From Bryum argenteum (Eukaryota > Streptophyta > Bryopsida > Bryales > Bryaceae), in assembly GCA_037043015.1 (NCBI GenBank), contig CM073329.1, positions 9,874,648 through 9,938,647 on the forward strand: a stretch of 64,000 bases of DNA. The letters run 5' to 3'. Below are positions 12,490 to 23,214 of this stretch, one piece after another; the stretch's first letter is position 1, and each line of letters starts with the position of its first letter. A program made the position numbers and the translations under genes. The notes under the pieces are model-generated. The model was not told the DNA's origin and made no database searches. It saw only the letters and a list, made by a program, of their open reading frames with translations.

Positions 12490-12900
12490 ATGACCCGATT
12501 ATAAAGGGCCGTAACTTCTTCATCCACACTATAAAGGGGGTCGTAAGATCTTCATCTAGACTTTATTTTTCAACAAAATCACATGGGTTGGATCTTAAAT
12601 CAAGTTGGTAAAAATCTCACACCTATCAAAAGGCTATTATTTGAGCTAAGAACTTTTGCTTAATGTATTTTTTGGTACAAGGGTGTCACTGGAATGAAGG
12701 TGAACAACTTTCTAATTGATGAATATTTCATTGCTACTTCAAAGTGAAAATAATATTTTTTTGTAGCCTACTACATTATGATCTTGCAAATTATGAGGCC
12801 CCATGACTTAAATTATGGTCCACATGACCTTCAATAAGTTTACTACAAGTTTGTATGGTTGGGATCTTATCTTCATTATCACCCCTGCAACTTTTAAAAA
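12490..12900 (+). repeat. Fragment of long TTAA-family element
   Basis: Matches 14450-14690 and 40690-40960 in the same orientation: TTTTTTGGTACAAGGGTGT, GAAGGTGAACAACTTTCTA, CTTCAAAGTGAAAAT, TGAGGCCCCATGA and CAAGTTTGTATGGTTG. Both termini are missing. Confidence 0.65.
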
Positions 12901-13185
12901 AATAAAAAAATTAAGATTATTATTATTTTTTGGCTAAAATACCCTGGGACGTTCAAGTGTCAATTATTTGCCAGGACATCTTTCTCATGGAAAACTGTAT
13001 CAATTATAGTTCAGTAACTTTCTTAATTGCTAAATTGAAATAATGGACTTGCAATAACTGATGTGTTCATAAATGTCTTTGTAATTATTCATTTCTTTAT
13101 CAATTTTTGAGACTCTTGATATGGTTCATTAGAGCTCTAGGATTGTTGAACCATTGGAATTAGTGTAGGCTTGATATGATTATTT

Positions 13186-13190
13186 TATTA

Positions 13191-13227
<37 letters not shown>

Positions 13228-13400
13228 TTTTAAAATTTTGTTTTTTTAAATTTTTTGAACAAGTGGTGGATTTCCATTGCATGAAGAGAGATACACCGAT
13301 GCAGAACGAGGCTCGAGTATGATTCGGGCCGGCGGATACCTATTTTTGGAGATTGCTACCTGATAAGAACTCAATACCCTGTTAGGACCTAGTACCCTGA
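13186..13400 (-). mobile_element. Possible LINE-like 3' tail (reverse orientation)
   Basis: A T-rich tract of about 70 bases (13186-13256) is followed by GGATTTCCATTGCATGAAGA. A second poly-T at 26640 is followed by the similar AACTTTCATTGCATGAGATA. Two poly-T tracts joined to the same short sequence suggest the 3' ends of a retroposon in reverse. No reverse transcriptase is present. Confidence 0.4.
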
Positions 13401-13899
13401 TGGAAGGCCAATCGATTTATCAAACATTTGGTGGGGTTGACCTCTTGAGATTTGGTAAAAAAAGACATTGCTCTGAGATGATAGTCTTTTACAAAAGGAT
13501 ACCAAGAAATTTTTAATGTGCGTAGAAGCATCAATCAAAAGGTGGTTTATTCATAGCTCTTTTAGCATTTCAACGTTAACCCCTATAGTAGCAGTGCCAA
13601 AAATGGCGCAATGCCGAAAATGGAGCCCTAGTAATCTTGAGTCAGAGGTACATAATAGATTCCCCACGCAATAGTATCATGTACTCAGTGCAGACATTAT
13701 AGGGTGTCTTTTTAGGGCACCATTTTAAGAACACCTATACTTTCAACTTCAAAAATTCATAACTCATTGTAGAAGAGTCCAAAAATGATGATTCCACTTG
13801 CTCTATTCTTCTACTAGTTTTCCCCATGCACGAAAATTGCTTGTACTGGTGACATTCCTGTAGATTTCTCGTGCTGAAAATTGAGCCATTATAGAGCAC

Positions 13900-14700
13900 C
13901 ATACCATAGACGTCCTTGCAGTTGTTTTGATACACTTTGGATGAAGGGCAGAAACTTTGAGGAGTCATAACTTCGTCATCTAAAGTCGGTTTATGACGAA
14001 GTCACTTAGGTTGGGTTCAAATCAAGTCTAGTCTAGTTTGTGTGGTAAAAAATACAGATTCATGCAATGAAGTATGAATTCATGACATGCATATTAGTGA
14101 CAACAACTTTTGGTTTTGAGATTTTCAACAATGGGCATGTTTTACCATTGCAAGCCGATTATGAGAAAGCAAAATTAGTCTTTTATGAATTTTTTAGAAC
14201 ATAAGTATGATCTTAAGATGAATTTCAATAACTGAATAGTTGAGAGCTTTTCGATCCAAATACATTTAGTATTGGATTTGACATGATGTTTCTTCAAAGA
14301 ATAAAGTGAAAGTTTGAGGAGCTTTGTCTTTTTTATTCACCGTTATATTTCAACTTTTATTTTTTGGGTTGGATTCCAATAAGAGTCAAGTTTTAGTTGT
14401 AGGTATCCTAAATTGGTTGAAGATGTTTTGAGGATAAGGCGTAGGTTTAAGTATTGCAAGGCTACGTATTTTTGTGATAATTTTTTTGGTACAAGTGTGT
14501 TATTTAGATGAAGGTCAACAACTTTCTAGTTGGTGATTTCTTGATTGCAATTTTTTTGTAAGTAGAATTTCCACATTAAAGTGAAAATGACGAAATTTTC
14601 AGTTTGTTTTAGTACGTTATGATCTCTCAATCTATGAGGGTTCCTAACTCAAAATTTGGTCCACATGATCAATTCTTTATTAAATGTTTATTTTTGGCAA
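13900..14700 (+). repeat. Copy of long TTAA-family element, both modules
   Basis: The first module (about 13930-14180: GGGCAGAAACTTTGAGGAG, TTGGGTTCAAATCAAGTCTA, CAATGAAGTATGAA) and the second (14190-14690) are in the same order as at 39973-41030. A second decayed copy of the first module follows at 14725-14860. Clean terminal TTAACCC ends are not visible here. Confidence 0.7.
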
Positions 14701-14869
14701 AATTTGTTAAACAACATATAAAAACAAGTCTAGTTTGAGTGATAAAAATTGCATGTCCTATCAATATTATGGTATAAATTCATTGCATGCAATTTGGTGA
14801 GGCAGGTTCTTTTTTGAGGTTTTTAAACATGAGGTATGTTTTAGCATTGCAAGCCAAATATGTAAATTC

Positions 14870-17610
14870 AAAATTAGTTCTTCATAATAATAGTAAAAAA
14901 CACTTGGTTCTTGAGAAGCTATATCTTTTCCATCATTGTTGAAATTTGAATATATCTGGTACAATAAACTCCATAATTAATCTAGTTTTTGTCATAAGAA
15001 TCTTTGCTGCAATCCAAGATGTGAGGAGTATATGACATTCATTCTAATTTTAGGAGTTTGGTTTTAGGCTCTTTATCTTTCGTAAAATCCGGGGAAATTT
15101 TCACCATCGCAAGGCAGATATCTTGGCCACAAACCTCTAGTTTTAACCACATGAACTACAACAACTTTATTACAAGACTGCTTGTTTGAGGTACAAACAA
15201 CTTACATTCATTTTCATCTATGACACTTTTTCATGAAATATATTTTAAAGTTGCAATAAGCCTGAGACATCTAGAGGTTAAAAAATCTTAATAAGCATAG
15301 AAAAGTATCTAGAAATTATGAAATATATTGTATTTTTGGGCAAAATTAACTTAACGTCGATGCACAATTAGCATGATACTAAATATATACGTGTATAGAT
15401 AATTTAGGAGTCATCTTGCCACACTTTACACACTCCTACTTGGCGTGATGATTTTATTTTTATTTCTCAAAGTTGAAAGGTAATTTCCAATTCATTTATC
15501 GAAGGAAGTTGAAATAAAGTAATAGGTTACATGGCCTAGGGCATGTGAATAGTAAGTAGTAAGGAGTAGGGAGAGGGAACCGCCTACCAAGTTTGTAATT
15601 AAAAAAGTGCTTGACTGTGTGATTTAGGTATAGGCTAAGTGAATTGTTTGCTTGTTTAGAGACACTTTGTCATATATATATATATACTACTAACTTCCGT
15701 TTGGCAAGGAATTGTCTTGATTCTTGATGTATTCATCGATGTTTAAAACATTGTTTGGTTCAAAAGAAGAAAAATAGAAAACTGCTTGTGTGGCCAAATC
15801 TCCGTATGATTAACCATTAAAGTTTTAAGAGGCTCGTCGAACTCGCTTTGGCCACCCTCTAACTTACTATTTTTAGATTGCATAAAGATGAAACCTTTTG
15901 GAGGTTGTAGATTTATTCCATAGCTTTTTGCAAAAGCCATATCATGCTCCAGATTTCCTTGTACTTTGGGAGATATTTGCAAAGAGAGTTTGAAAATAAG
16001 AGTTGAAATCTGCCAAAAATTGCCGAAATTGCGATATATGCTCATTTATACTCAAAATCTGCCCTAAAAAGCAGTAACTTCAAAAATTCACCAAAAATTG
16101 AGATTTTGTATATTTTCTAGTTGTTTTTATTCGATTTTCAGCATACATCCATGTGAATAATCAAGCAACTATAGGTAGTATGAGGGTAGAAACTGCATAG
16201 AAATGACCCTAACTCCCCTAGAAACAAGGCTTCGTAGTGCCTCAAACCAAATTTTCTATGGAAAATGGGTTATGTTTGGCCCCCAAAACATTACTTTGCC
16301 ATGGAGAAAAACTTAACTTTCATGGAAAAAAAACTTTTCTTTCAACTTTGTACGTTACGATCTCACAAATGGTGAGGGATTCAAATCTAAGATTTGGTAT
16401 ATATGAAAATGTACCAGTTTGGTACCAGACCCTACAATTAAATACTTCAAAATTTGTCAAAATTCAAAAATTTGCATCTTGCATGTCAAAATAGCAATTT
16501 TGACGGTAAAGATGGCAGATTCACTTGGAGTGGGAGGCGGCGAGGCGAAGTGGGCTGGCTGTTGTTGGTCATATGTAGCTCTGCGGTTTCTAATGTAGTT
16601 TCCAATTAATTCAAGATTGTGATGTATTTTTTATCATTTATTTTTCAATTGAAAAGCTTATTTTTCAATTGATTCAAAACTATGCACAATAGATTTCCTT
16701 AAATTGAAAATATTCATAGTTGTAAAAGGAGGTACAACATAAATAATTCCATGTACTTGTTTTAAAATACAACATTAATATTGAATCACATGCATGAAGT
16801 TATTAAATTTTGTCTTGCCTTTGCTTTGTCCAAACATATAATAGTTTTTCAACAAAATTTGTAGTAACTAGAATATATATGACTCAATCAGCCATGCCCC
16901 ACTCGTTGTTTCTAGCTTGTAGAGCATCCTATAGTTTCTTGTTACTTTTTGAAAGCTTTTCATGATGCGTTCTAGCTTTGGATGAAATTATGACTAGAAA
17001 TGTTTTTAGATTACCTTGAATAAATTGTGGTTGCCAATGGTCTAATGAAAGATTTTGGAATATGACTTTGGTGCCACCTCAATTGCCAACAGAACTTAGT
17101 GTAGAGAGACAAATTATTACAACGAATGAGATGCACCCAATTAAATGCGATGAAGAAAATGGGTTTTAGCTAGTTTATGCTTTCTTTGTTATAAAGATGC
17201 CCATAAGATTTCATGCTATGGACAAGGCCAATGTAACTTGATCATTGGCATAGACATGTCCACCCATGTGAAGAATATAATAGATGTATTTTCCAAGAGC
17301 ATCACTTTCAACAGATTCTTGAGCCAACGACCTTTTTACTAGATTTATGTCTATCATGAGCATTTTGTTCACCCTAGCTACACGACAAAGTGTCCAACAA
17401 TTATCCCTAAGTCATTGTCGTGAAAAAACTTGTAGCAAATAATGATTTTCCCACGTTCAACAACTCTACTATCATGCCCTCGCAAAGTCACGTGAACACA
17501 AAGTAATGACCTTAGTGATATAAAGAGATACTTGAAATGCAACAATCTCCTTAAATCTCATTCACATAGGAGTTCCGACTCTTCATGGCGAGGCCCCGAC
17601 ATAGCATCAC
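14870..17610. other. AT-rich intergenic DNA
   Basis: Short TA repeat near 15672-15686. Open frames of 60-100 codons (for example 15743-16045, minus) lack any recognisable domain or splice support. No gene called. Confidence 0.5.
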
Positions 17611-17616
17611 TCACAA

Positions 17617-17909
17617 CAGATAGATAGATAAATAGAACTCCGGTCCCTTTCTAAGGGGCCGACGTAAAATGAAGTGTCCGTTCGTAATGTTGATAACCCG
17701 ATGCCCACTAGACAAGGGGAAATTTGGACAATAATACTTCTCCCATTCGAGGGTGGATAAACAGATAGATAGAAACTCCGGTCCTTTCTAAGGGGCCGGC
17801 GTAAATGAAGTGTCCGTTCGTAATGCTTATATCCCGATGGCCACCGGACAAGGGGAAATTAGAACTGTGATCCCGTGAGTTTGAGAACCCTGGGCCGATC
17901 AAGGGTGGA
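17617..17909. repeat. 145-bp tandem duplication beginning in GATA repeats
   Basis: Copy 1 starts at 17617 and copy 2 at 17762, each beginning CAGATAGATAG. Both continue with ACTCCGGTCC, TTTCTAAGGGGCCG, GAAGTGTCCGTTCGTAATG, CCCGATG, GACAAGGGGAAATT and AGGGTGGA. The composition is markedly richer in GC than the flanks. Confidence 0.9.
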
Positions 17910-20770
17910 CACTATAAATACACTAGTTACTAGTGCTTTGAAGCTACTTGACATAGTATCCCCCAAAGGACTTTGAGCACTCACAACATCTCTAACAGTT
18001 TTTGAGAAGATGCTCTCAATCATTCACACTTTATTTGGTCACAACTTTGTTGTAAAGCCCTTCAAGACCAATTTCAAAATCTTCACCAATAGAAATGCTC
18101 ATTCCATTCTCTTTAGAATCACCATGAAAATAAGTGATAATACGGAGACACCCACACTATTTGTTTACCGTGCAAGGCTGGGTCTCTCAGTCCACGCAAG
18201 TAACTGTTCATGCAACACATGAATCTTGCGAGAGCCTGGTCCACACCCAAGTGACTATTAATTAGTGTAGCTGCTGCCTGCCTGCCTGGGTCTACTTCCC
18301 CTTAATGAGTTGACTAATTCAAATCTAATCCAATGCTAAAATAAGCAACAATTTTTACAACAGATTACGAGCCAGTCAGTCGACTCTGACCAGCCGCGGA
18401 ACTTAATCAATTCCTGAACTTGACAAACCACAGCCTCTGCATCACACAATTCAAACTCATGAATAAATGTCAAGCAAGTTGACAAATTCCATGCGTTGAC
18501 CTCAGCTTGCAGTTGATTAAGTAAATTGGGGCTCTGCAGTAAACAATCGTCTGTCGACATATAATCTGGAGTCAGTTCAAAGATCTTGTCAAATTGCTAA
18601 TTCTAATCCTCAAAATCTGAAAAGGATTTGCAGTGGCGATCGAGCTTGCAGAATTGCGATTCTTCTCGTAAGAGTTCGAAATGGGTAAAACCGTTCAAAT
18701 GAAGCATGCATGGTGACTCTTGTCTCAAGATGCTTGTCGAACGTGTGGTGTTTCTGGCTGACTCATTCCATCAGTATGTCCACCAAGCATAAAAGACTCA
18801 TTCCACAAGACATTCTTGTCATTCCTCCCGAAATTCCGAAATTGTTGATTGTTGAGACATTCTTGGTGGATATAGTGGTGGAAAGCCTATCACACTTTTT
18901 TCACCGTACTAAGTGGAAAATTTCAATAAGGAAGAGAATCTTGAGGCCGGAGTGAATAGAGTGTTCCTTGGATGTATGCCCGGAGGTCATCACACCAATG
19001 GCTGGACTACTAACTCCTCTTAGGGTGAACACGAAGCTAGTTCCAGAAAATTTCAACGATTATGTGGAACATCAATCTTGTGCAAAACCTGGCATGGAGG
19101 AAAAAGATCATGGATTTAGGATTAGAAAGTGAGCAAAGTAAAGAAAGGTACTATGTGACATGATGCATTGAAAGAAAGGAAAGATGGATGATGAAGTGAG
19201 CAATATAATAGAAAATGCCGTAGTGAAAGAAAAGAGAAGATGGTGAACTTTGGAGTAGAAAGTGAGTATAGCAAAGGAAGTTACCATGAAGGAATCATGA
19301 CAAGAGTGAGTGAGAAATAACATCTGACACCGAAAATGAGTAACTCACCTCACTCTCCACATGATTCCATGTCGAGGTTGTTCTTGATCACAGACGGAGG
19401 TTTTCGGTTTTCGGGACGTCGGTAAAACAAGGTACTACGGTGAAACAGCAGCTGTCTGTCTGTTTTCGTATTTCAAGAGTACATGCATGACCTCGGACTC
19501 CACGCTCGAGAATATCTGTAACAACAACAACAACGTCGAATGTGGTGCACTTTCACACACTTGGAAGGGTGGTGGTGGTCGTGCAAGGGATCGTTGACTG
19601 GGATGATGAATCAGACTTCCTGTTTTTACCCTGCAAGAATACAAACAAAAAGCGAACACAGCGTTCGAGGCAACAATCAACTTGATCGATCGAGATTGCA
19701 AAGAAACAAACAAAGAGCGCCAATGGAATAATTCAAACCCGCACGCACACACTCAGCCCAGGTTTTAATTTGAAATCAATCGATCGCCAAGCAAGCATCA
19801 ATCCCACCCAACAGGCAAAGTAATCATCGATAATGCAGGCATCTACCACTTTCGCGAATCTCGAGGCCTGTCTATCACCGACTCCACTCTCCATTTAGCA
19901 TTCGACGTGGCTGCTTACCCTTACTTCTGCTTGACTGTTGGGTGGATTCTAACGGTGTGATGGTATATACTATTTAACAATCATCATCTTATTTGTCCTG
20001 TTCCAACCTCTATCGACTCACGATCCATCATGACCATGCGAGTGACTATTAAAAGTGCACTTCTCTTTTCTTCTTTCTGTTTTTCTGAGAGAAAAACAAC
20101 AGCTGCGAAGATTCAATCAGGTTTTAGGGTTTCGAACGTGGCAGATTCTTCGCAGATTCTCAAGAGATATGAACGGAATTGAGAAGGGAATTGGTACATG
20201 CACAACATGTGTCTGGTGGAAAGCACAGCACTCTGATTGATCCACGGCCTTCATGATGTAGAAGTAGATGGCCTCTTAACCGATCCATGAGAATCAGTTT
20301 CAGGCAGCCTTAAGTATTGAATCCTAGATAGGGGAAAACAATCGACCTTTCAAGCATGATCTTACTAAAGGTCCCGAGAATTCATTCAGTGGAGCTGCAA
20401 ATCGGATGCCAACACTCGGCAACGACTGGCAATGTCCCGAAACTTTTCAAGCTTAAGATCTGATAAACAGGAAAACTAAACCTCCAAGTGAGAAAAACAC
20501 AAAAATATACGCCTATGACTCAAGAAGGAAGGATACACTGCAGACTTCTACGCTTGATCTGTTATAATCACTCAAAGAGCCGAAGGCTCAAATTACAAGA
20601 GGCCTCTTCTTCACAGCCTATATTGATCAGGATGTGAATCCAAATTCCTAAGGAAGCTCCACTTCGGGAGCTGCAATGTTGAGCGAGGGATAGAACCCTA
20701 CAAAACCCTAATTCTGCAAAAAAAAGGATGAAGCTCGCCGTGCAAATTGCGATAAAACTTTCGCTGCAAG
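17910..20770. other. Intergenic DNA without a supported gene
   Basis: Several short frames occur (18010, 18336 minus, 18710, 19435 minus), none with a recognisable domain. AAACCCTA-type telo-box motifs occur near 20124 and 20700. A short block at 20243-20272 resembles part of the small gene at 20771 (described separately). Confidence 0.45.
20243..20275 (-). pseudogene. Short echo of the neighbouring COA3-like gene
   Basis: About 30 bp matches the segment of the downstream gene near 20873 at roughly 26 of 30 positions. On the minus strand it reads AIYFYIMKAV against AVYFYTMKAV. It has no start, and the flanks do not align. It may be a remnant of a local duplication, or chance. Confidence 0.3.
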
Positions 20771-20989
20771 CTAAGAAGTGGCCGTGGAAGGAGACGCAGC
20801 AGCTTGCGTCTCCTGCTTCTTCTCCTGCTCCAAGATTTGGACAGCCTCTTCAAGGTCGTCGCCAGAGCCTACGGCCTTCATGGTGTAGAAGTAAACAGCA
20901 CCCACGAAGGAAGTCAAGCCTCCCGCCACGAGAAGATTCTGCGCTTTCAGCTTGTCCATCCCCAGGAGCTTGCCTGCTTGACCCGCCAT
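20771..20989 (-). CDS. Small COA3/CCDC56-like mitochondrial membrane protein
   Basis: A single-exon frame of 72 residues from the first in-frame ATG (20989). The frame is open a further 29 codons upstream but with no ATG. A single predicted membrane span sits around residues 19-39 (NLLVAGGLTSFVGAVYFYTM), followed by an acidic and then Glu/Lys/Gln-rich tail. This layout of short N-terminus, one span ending in a VYFYT-like motif and a charged C-terminal helix is that of COA3 (CCDC56), an inner-membrane factor that stabilises newly made COX1 during cytochrome c oxidase assembly. The assignment comes from the pattern only, as the family diverges strongly. An upstream exon supplying more N-terminus is possible. 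It is divergent to the ALKBH6 remnant at 21193. Confidence 0.55.
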   Translation of the reverse strand: MAGQAGKLLGMDKLKAQNLLVAGGLTSFVGAVYFYTMKAVGSGDDLEEAVQILEQEKKQETQAAASPSTATS

Positions 20990-21192
20990 CGCCACCAACG
21001 CTCTGCAAATGCTTCCGAAATTGTTCGCAACGCAACCTGTCAAGGGTCTCGCATCTAGCTCTTTCGTAGATATCAAGAGTCTTCGATCGGTTCAAATTTG
21101 ACGATTACCTAGATTTTGAGATACCCCTCCTTAGAGTTGCATTGTCCTGAGAGCTACCTTTTTGGCAGACGACCGCAAGCTAAAATTCGATC

Positions 21193-22129
21193 ATGGTAGG
21201 ATCCTCAACGTCGTCATCGTCATCGACGTGGTTGGAGCCCTTTCGCGTTAGCTCCTTGCCCACCATTTTCGACGTGCCCGATTTCGCTTCCGAAGCTCAG
21301 GAATCGTCTCTTCTCCAGCAGGGGCGTCCTCGACAAGAAAGTTAACCAAATTACGCGATCATTAAGCAGCCAGCTGAATTGCCTTCTCAATCACGTTTTG
21401 ATGAAGCTGCATTGCTTGCATGTCTATTATTCTCACAATCGTCCATCTCTTCGAGATTGGAAATCATCCCGGATCTATGATTTAAAAACTGATCTCAAAC
21501 CAGCTGATCGTTTGCAATTTCGGAGAATCGAGTTTCTTTTTCAACGGAGCCGCATACACCTTGATTCCTTTTTTGCCTCTTGCTTCCCCTCTTTACGTGC
21601 CCGATTCTACGGCGCATTCATGAATCTCCTATCTTACAGCCATTGGGGTGCTCTAACCCAATCGAAGTTGTGCAAAATTTGGTTGTATTTCAGCAATTTT
21701 TGTAGGAACATCTTCACACTGATTTCACTTCTTCTTCAAGTCAATGCATGCAATATTTTCATGAATGCTGGTGATGCGGGGTTTGGGTCACAATGCAGGA
21801 CGATCCAATTGCGAAGTGGAAGACTCGAAAGAATCGCTGACTCCAGAACTGGAGTTAGTCTTCACAATAATCCAACGAGCATCAGCCATTGCAAAGGAAA
21901 CTCATCTATTTCCAGCTTCACTTGAATGAGTATCTGCCTGGCCAAAGAATCACGGTATGTACATTACAATAGCATAGTCAGAATGAGGAATTTCTTATTG
22001 GCATCGAATGGATCGTGTTTGACGAAGTGGAAATCATGAATGCCAATGCAGTCGCATCGGGATGGTCCAGTGTATCATGCAGTGGTGGCAATTCTTTCAC
22101 TTGGAGCTCCAACCATGATGCACTTTCAG
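21193..22129 (+). pseudogene. ALKBH6-like dioxygenase, broken and truncated
   Basis: Four pieces of the AlkB-homologue 6 fold are in order. 21193-21321 encodes LEPFRVSSLPTIFDVPDF after a Ser-rich start, like the family N-terminus. 21799-21857 reads DDPIAKWKTRKNR, then an in-frame TGA at 21838 where the family has a basic residue, then LQNW. 21916-21954, with good splice sites, reads LHLNEYLPGQRIT. 22052-22129 reads SHRDGPVYHAVVAILSLGAP. The HxD iron-binding pair of the Fe(II)/2-oxoglutarate site (SHRD) survives, but the distal His and the Arg that binds 2-oxoglutarate are absent because nothing homologous follows 22129. The first exon lacks a clear GT donor after LLQQ, and the last ends in CAG followed by GA, not GT. 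Stop, lost donors and missing C-terminus indicate a pseudogene. The 175-codon frame over this locus is in another frame and is a shadow. Confidence 0.8.
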
Positions 22130-23214
22130 GAATGGGCGACTGACATGAATACGATGGGATATAACATTTAGAGGCTTAAATAATTGCCTTGGAATGAAAA
22201 ATGTCAAAATCTCATAAAGAAGAAATAGTTCAAAACTAAATCGTTTGCATTTAATTAGTTGCCTTACCTCAAAAATGCTTTGATGGAGTCAAAGTTTCTA
22301 TTGTTATAGTTGGACTTTAACCCTTAAAGGTCCAAACGGTTTTTGGTCCTCCAAAACCAAAAACTGCAAAAACCTTGTACGAATTGTGGTGTAGGTCAAT
22401 TTAGTTTACTTTTTTTTTTAATCTTCTCACGTAAGATCTTGAACCTCGGTACTTGCACTAATACCTAGTAAATCTTTAACCATTGAATCTTTACCAATTG
22501 TAAGATTATAATATTCAAAATTGATTGAAAGTTTTTTTGGGTTTTGCGTGACTGTCTAGTGACTGAGCATACCAAGATAAGATACCAAAAAGTTGCCTAG
22601 AAAACCAATGTTTCACACTATTACTACACGGGTGCATTATGTGTTGAAATATGACTTTTGATTCATCTAAATTATATTTTTGAATTGCACCATTGTACTT
22701 GTCAACTTCCGTGGTCTACCTTCAACTAAAAGCTTTGTATGTATCGGGATAATGTATCTTACAAAGCCTCTGTACACTTGATTTACCAACATGCAAAAAC
22801 TTTGGTATCTCTCACATTACAACCTTTCTGAAGCAAAGAGAGTACATCTTGTTGCTTCCCCTTGAACAATGGTCTCACCATTTTCACATGTGAATCTACA
22901 CACTAAAAGAACAAATATATGACATAAGAAGAACATATGCATAGAACAGAAGACAAACCAATCAATTCACAATGCATGCGCACTTCACTTGCTATGCACA
23001 CAAGATTCACTCATATGTACTTTCATGTAGAGGCAAGTGTTAAGACTTGCTCCTTGAATACCTTAGTACTCATAATTGAATGTAACTAAATTGATGTCAT
23101 GTCAGTCTAGCATGCAATCACTATTTGGTGACTCACAGAACTTCCATATTAGACATCGGGACAGTTTTGAAGGTCACTGTATAAACCAATTGGTCGAAAG
23201 TACTCTCAGTGTGG
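22130..23214. other. Intergenic DNA, repeat fragment
   Basis: A block at about 22316-22545 begins TTTAACCCTTAAAGGTCC and includes TTAACCATTGAATCTTTACC and TGTAAGATTATAATATTCAA. It is a decayed relative of the MITEs at 7823-8450. The rest shows nothing supportable. Confidence 0.5.

Noticed and set aside
21398-21925. 175-codon plus-strand frame
   Set aside because: It lies out of frame over the ALKBH6 relic, has no domain, and the homologous pieces are read in another frame.
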